A stretch of 9,910 nucleotides of DNA, taken from contig JAUVDF010000020.1 of NCBI GenBank assembly GCA_030595455.1, positions 1 through 9,910 on the forward strand, in the 5' to 3' direction. Below the pieces are notes generated by a model. The model did no database searches. It worked only from the letters and a program-made list of their open reading frames with translations, and was not told where the DNA came from. The stretch is from Fidelibacterota bacterium (GTDB lineage: Bacteria > Fidelibacterota > UBA8477 > JABMPR01). Shown in pieces: positions 7,169 through 9,910 of this stretch; the stretch's first letter is position 1; each line of letters opens with the position of its first letter. Position numbers and translations under genes: made by a program.

Positions 7169-8643
7169 GCTGACACCTGCTCATCTTGAACAACAAAACA
7201 ACGTACAAAGTGACCCGGCTTCATTTCTTGCAGCGGTGGTTCTTCCGTATCACACTTGTCTAGTTTGACCTCACAGCGTGTACAAAACTTACAGCCCTCA
7301 GGTAAGTCTAGTATATTAGGAACCATGCCGGGTATTGTTTCTAGTCTGGTTTTTGCTGCATTTTTATCTGGCCTGGGAATAGATCGTAACAAACCATTGG
7401 TATAAGGGTGAAGCGGAGTTTTAAACAAATCATGTACTTCTGCAACCTCCTGGATAACACCACCATACATCACAATCACACGCTCACAGGTTTCAGCTAC
7501 GACTGCCAAATCATGGGTAATCAGAACGACTGCAGCATCCGTGTTTCTATTTTTTAATTCCAGCATGAGATCTAGAATTTGAGCCTGGATTGTTACATCC
7601 AGAGCTGTCGTCGGTTCGTCCGCAATGAGCAGAGATGGATTTTTAGCAAGTGCCATTGCGATCATTACCCGTTGGCGCATACCTCCAGAGAATTGATGGG
7701 GATAATCGCCCATACGACGTTCAGCGTCAGGAATACCAACCATATTCAATAGTCTGACTGCTTCTATATAGAGTGCTTCGTGATCAGTTTTAAACTCACT
7801 ACTTATCAATTTATCAACTCCAATAATGAGATAGGCTAAAACTGTTGGTACTATTCCACCAGCCATAAATGAAACAAGCATTGCTGTTGGGAAAAAACTC
7901 CAGCCTGCTGCCAGCTGGGAAAAGAATAAAATAATAACTGCAAATACACCAGATACCTTGATGCGTCCATTTATGGAGAAAAGTTTCAAGCTTGACGCTC
8001 GTTTAATAAACCAGGCTTTAAGGTTGTCGCGTATCCCCGTCGGCCGGATTGACTCCATCATTTGCATACCGATGTTAAAAACCGGGTTGAGTGAGGTCAT
8101 AGGTTCTTGAAAAATCATAGCGATTTCAGATCCTCTAATGTCCCACATCTTACTGTATATCTTCTCCCGAAACTCTGCCATAGCACTTTTCTGGGGAGAA
8201 TTATAAAACAGGTGAACCATGATTGAGAGATTCAGGATGATGGATAGAAGACCCCACAAGAGTCCGCCAATGGGTAGAAAAGAGTAAATCACCAGCCATA
8301 GGATAAAGAAGAAGCCCGCTGCTAGATTACGCTTTTCCTCGGGAATCATCTGGAAATACTTAAATCGAGGAACCTTCCTCACTTCAGCTAAATCATCAGC
8401 ATTAAAGATTTTCTCGCCCTTGAAGATGATCTCACCATCGAAAACTTCACCGGGAGGGTTCGGAATTAGCTGAATCAGGGATAGGACTGAAACTGACTTC
8501 CCAGAACCGGATTCCCCGACAATGCCCAGTGTTTCGCCTTTATAAATATCAAAGCTGACACCATCGACGGCTTTAGCCCATTCGCCACCGACTTTGAACC
8601 GGGTTTTAAGCCCTTTGACTTCGACTAGTTTTTCCTGGCTCAT
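7165..8643 (-). CDS. oppD: Peptide ABC transporter ATP-binding protein, OppD/DppD type, with two transmembrane insertions
   Basis: Second nucleotide-binding subunit of the importer, 492 residues against about 330 usual. All catalytic motifs are intact: Walker A GESGSGKS (43-50), Q-loop Gln179 in [12 protein letters not shown], signature FSGGMRQ (318-324), Walker B LLIADEP (338-344), D-loop ALD, H-loop His377. The C-terminal extension has the cysteine cluster Cys451, Cys454, Cys457, Cys464 and Cys482. Walker A Lys to Q-loop Gln is 130 residues (55 in the neighbouring OppF), and Q-loop to signature Ser is 140 (57 in OppF). The extra 75 and 83 residues equal the whole 158-residue length difference. 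Each insert holds a hydrophobic hairpin flanked by positive charges. The reading frame is uninterrupted. GAGG (8649-8652) precedes the ATG, which overlaps the YejE-like stop as ATGA. ATPase function looks retained; the inserts probably tether it to the membrane or to the permeases. Confidence 0.93.
   Translation of the reverse strand: MSQEKLVEVKGLKTRFKVGGEWAKAVDGVSFDIYKGETLGIVGESGSGKSVSVLSLIQLIPNPPGEVFDGEIIFKGEKIFNADDLAEVRKVPRFKYFQMIPEEKRNLAAGFFFILWLVIYSFLPIGGLLWGLLSIILNLSIMVHLFYNSPQKSAMAEFREKIYSKMWDIRGSEIAMIFQEPMTSLNPVFNIGMQMMESIRPTGIRDNLKAWFIKRASSLKLFSINGRIKVSGVFAVIILFFSQLAAGWSFFPTAMLVSFMAGGIVPTVLAYLIIGVDKLISSEFKTDHEALYIEAVRLLNMVGIPDAERRMGDYPHQFSGGMRQRVMIAMALAKNPSLLIADEPTTALDVTIQAQILDLMLELKNRNTDAAVVLITHDLAVVAETCERVIVMYGGVIQEVAEVHDLFKTPLHPYTNGLLRSIPRPDKNAAKTRLETIPGMVPNILDLPEGCKFCTRCEVKLDKCDTEEPPLQEMKPGHFVRCFVVQDEQVSA
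7783..8031 (-). other. Transmembrane insert 2 in the OppD-type ATPase (between Q-loop and ABC signature)
   Basis: Residues about 205-287 of the ATPase, within what should be the alpha-helical subdomain. The sequence leaves the family pattern after [13 protein letters not shown] and rejoins it at the helix leading to [14 protein letters not shown] basic amphipathic stretch ([14 protein letters not shown] and INGRIK) precedes two hydrophobic segments: about 230-248 ([19 protein letters not shown]) and about 254-276 ([18 protein letters not shown], then LIIGV). The loop between them (SFFP) is uncharged. This again fits a hairpin with both ends cytoplasmic. Confidence 0.8.
8146..8376 (-). other. 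Transmembrane insert 1 in the OppD-type ATPase (between Walker A and Q-loop)
   Basis: Residues about 90-166 of the ATPase have no counterpart in the neighbouring OppF. The hydrophobic core (about 107-147, bases 8203-8325) reads as two helices, roughly [17 protein letters not shown] and [20 protein letters not shown], joined by a short PIGG turn. Basic stretches lie on both sides (RKVPRFKYF and EEKRN before; [15 protein letters not shown] after). An even number of helices with positive flanks fits both ends in the cytoplasm, keeping the ATPase halves together. The family sequence resumes at [12 protein letters not shown]. Confidence 0.8.
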
Positions 8644-9707
8644 CTTAACCTCGAATAAACTTTAGGATCAAAGGCTTCACGGACTGCCTCACCAATAAAG
8701 ACGACCATTATGAGCGTCACAAATTGGGCAGAAACTGGAGCAAAGACCATCCACCACTTTGAGATATTCTGGAGTCCAACATCAAGCATTTGTCCCCAGC
8801 TAGGGGTTGGTGGTGGCATACCAAAACCAAGATAGTCTAAACCTACTAAAGCTGAAATTCCACCGACAACAGAAAATGGGAAGTAGGTGATAATAGGAAC
8901 CAACGAATTAGGCAAAATATGTTTAAACATAACTTTAAAGTTTGTTTGACCCATTGATAGGGCAGCGGCAACATAGTCTTTTGATTTTTCACGATAAAAC
9001 TCTGCTCGCATCAGGTAGGTCATTCCGATCCAATTCACAATGGTGTAGATAAAGATTAACAGAAAGAACGAGGGGCGAATAATGGAGCTAATTATAATGA
9101 TCACAAACAACATGGGCAGACTGGACCAAATCTCAATGATTCGCTGAAAAAAGAGATCAAACTTTCCGCCAAAATAACCCATACTTCCACCAACCAGCAC
9201 CCCAATGATGTAGTTTAGAATTGTAAGGACCAGGGCAAATGAAATCGAAATATTGAAGGCATAACATAAACGGGCAAAAACATCTCGACCGGTATTATCC
9301 GTCCCCAGCCAATGGGTACTCGAAGGAGCCTCATACATCTTGTTCCCTTTGACCGTAATGTCTTCAAAGGGACTATAGGGATAAGGGGGCATCAACAGCC
9401 AGTTATCACTTTCAAACTGTTCCCAACTCTCTTTCAGGTCTCGGTAAATCGCTTCTCCCGGGACATCCTGCCCGAACTCTGAGCCAGGATAATAACCTGA
9501 AATAGCCGGTAGATAGAGTTCTCCTTCATAACTGACAATCAAGGCTCGGTTGTTGATTAGCATGGGTAGAAACCAGGAAAGTGTATACAGGATAATTAGG
9601 ATTATAAATGAGTAGTAACCCCGTTTCAGGGTTTTGAATTTTAACCAGCGTTTCTTTAATATGGAAAGCGATATTTCTTGCTGTTCAGGCATCTTCTGGC
9701 TTTTCAT
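8640..9707 (-). CDS. yejE: Peptide ABC transporter permease, YejE-like (OppC family)
   Basis: Inner-membrane permease, 355 residues, forming the channel with the YejB-like partner. TM1 spans about 32-50. A long periplasmic loop (about 51-145) contains LIVSYEGELYLPAISGYY and SEFG, which I recognise as the YejE-type loop rather than the short one of ordinary OppC. The conserved WLGTDNTGRDVFARL (133-147) opens the core permease domain. The EAA coupling motif is at about 244-272 (DYVAAALSMG, then HILPNSLVPI) and should dock on the ATPase. Further conserved blocks are LVGLDYLGFGMPPPTPSWG and GEAVREAFDPK at the C-terminus, and about five more membrane helices fill 150-345. YejE proteins in Gammaproteobacteria take up microcin C and peptides; the substrate here is not shown by the sequence. 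The start ATG lies two bases after the stop of the upstream gene. No clear Shine-Dalgarno, so coupling is likely. Confidence 0.92.
   Translation of the reverse strand: MKSQKMPEQQEISLSILKKRWLKFKTLKRGYYSFIILIILYTLSWFLPMLINNRALIVSYEGELYLPAISGYYPGSEFGQDVPGEAIYRDLKESWEQFESDNWLLMPPYPYSPFEDITVKGNKMYEAPSSTHWLGTDNTGRDVFARLCYAFNISISFALVLTILNYIIGVLVGGSMGYFGGKFDLFFQRIIEIWSSLPMLFVIIIISSIIRPSFFLLIFIYTIVNWIGMTYLMRAEFYREKSKDYVAAALSMGQTNFKVMFKHILPNSLVPIITYFPFSVVGGISALVGLDYLGFGMPPPTPSWGQMLDVGLQNISKWWMVFAPVSAQFVTLIMVVFIGEAVREAFDPKVYSRLR
8649..8652 (-). promoter_or_regulatory. Ribosome binding site of the OppD-type gene
   Basis: GAGG on the minus strand, five bases before the ATG at 8643 and inside the 3' end of the YejE-like gene. 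It supports the ATGA-overlapping start. Confidence 0.5.
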
Positions 9708-9709
9708 GC

Positions 9710-9910
9710 TTATTTAAATCTTATACGTGGATCGACTGAAGCCAGGGCTAAATCAGAAAGAATATTTGCCACCAACCTGATGATTACAACAATAACTAAA
9801 AATCCTAAAGTAATGGGATAATCACGATCGATAATCGCTTCAAATCCCATCCGGCCGAAACCATCAATATTGAAAACTTTTTCAATCAAATAGGATCCGG
9901 CGATCACAAC
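9710..9910 (-). CDS. yejB: Peptide ABC transporter permease, YejB-like (OppB family), C-terminal part only
   Basis: Only the last 66 or so codons are in the window; the frame runs through the window end, and the codon at 9907 is an internal GTG, not a supported start. The sequence GSYLIEKVFNIDGFGRMG, then FEAIIDRDYP, is the conserved C-terminal block of OppB/YejB permeases, followed by a final transmembrane helix (about TLGFLVIVVIIRLVANILSD) and the terminal DPRIRF. GFEA with RDYP in place of the usual OppB wording points to YejB. It pairs with the YejE-like permease. The upstream gene, beyond the window, is expected to encode a periplasmic binding protein. Confidence 0.9.
   Translation of the reverse strand, partial: VVIAGSYLIEKVFNIDGFGRMGFEAIIDRDYPITLGFLVIVVIIRLVANILSDLALASVDPRIRFK

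Noticed and set aside
7165..8643. OppD length explained by a frameshift, gene fusion or assembly error
   Set aside because: One uninterrupted frame runs through all motifs in the correct order, both inserts are even-helix hairpins with cytoplasmic-type flanks, and codon use looks like the rest of the gene. Read data would still settle it.

Overview
The window looks like chromosomal DNA of a Gram-negative (diderm) bacterium. The evidence is a TonB-dependent outer-membrane receptor, a periplasm-type N-acetylmuramoyl-L-alanine amidase and a Yej/Opp-type peptide importer. The receptor carries an N-terminal carboxypeptidase-D-regulatory-like domain, and together with the moderately AT-rich composition this suggests the Bacteroidota/FCB neighbourhood (for example Marinimicrobia or Ignavibacteria-like lineages). 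That placement is inference; there is no rRNA or marker gene here. No mobile element, CRISPR array, tRNA or rRNA was seen, and the window is densely coding.

Layout. Bases 2-1081 (+) hold the 3' part of an Amidase_3 cell-wall hydrolase with an extra C-terminal module. It converges, nine bases apart, on a minus-strand three-gene cluster read from 5995 down to 1091: TonB-dependent receptor, membrane-anchored transglutaminase-like protein, ATP-grasp ligase. A 168-base gap (5996-6163) follows. It holds a probable terminator for the upstream operon, an AT-rich inverted repeat and the receptor's ribosome binding site. From 6164 to the window end lies a second minus-strand operon, in transcription order YejB-like permease (cut by the window end), YejE-like permease, OppD-type ATPase, OppF-type ATPase. 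Its genes are coupled by a 2-base gap and two 4-base ATGA overlaps.

How the genes may work together. The Yej/Opp operon should import peptides across the inner membrane, with the binding protein expected beyond base 9910. The TonB receptor could deliver its substrate to the periplasm. The amidase would release peptides from peptidoglycan, the transglutaminase-like protein would act on peptides or proteins in the periplasm, and the ATP-grasp enzyme could form a peptide-like bond in the cytoplasm. The link between the two minus-strand operons is inference from adjacency.

The most unusual object is the OppD-type ATPase (7165-8643). Its motor motifs are complete, but two hydrophobic segments are inserted into the normally soluble nucleotide-binding domain: one between Walker A and the Q-loop, one between the Q-loop and the ABC signature. 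Each reads as a two-helix membrane hairpin, and together they account exactly for its 158-residue excess over the neighbouring OppF. It looks like a nucleotide-binding domain that anchors itself in the membrane.
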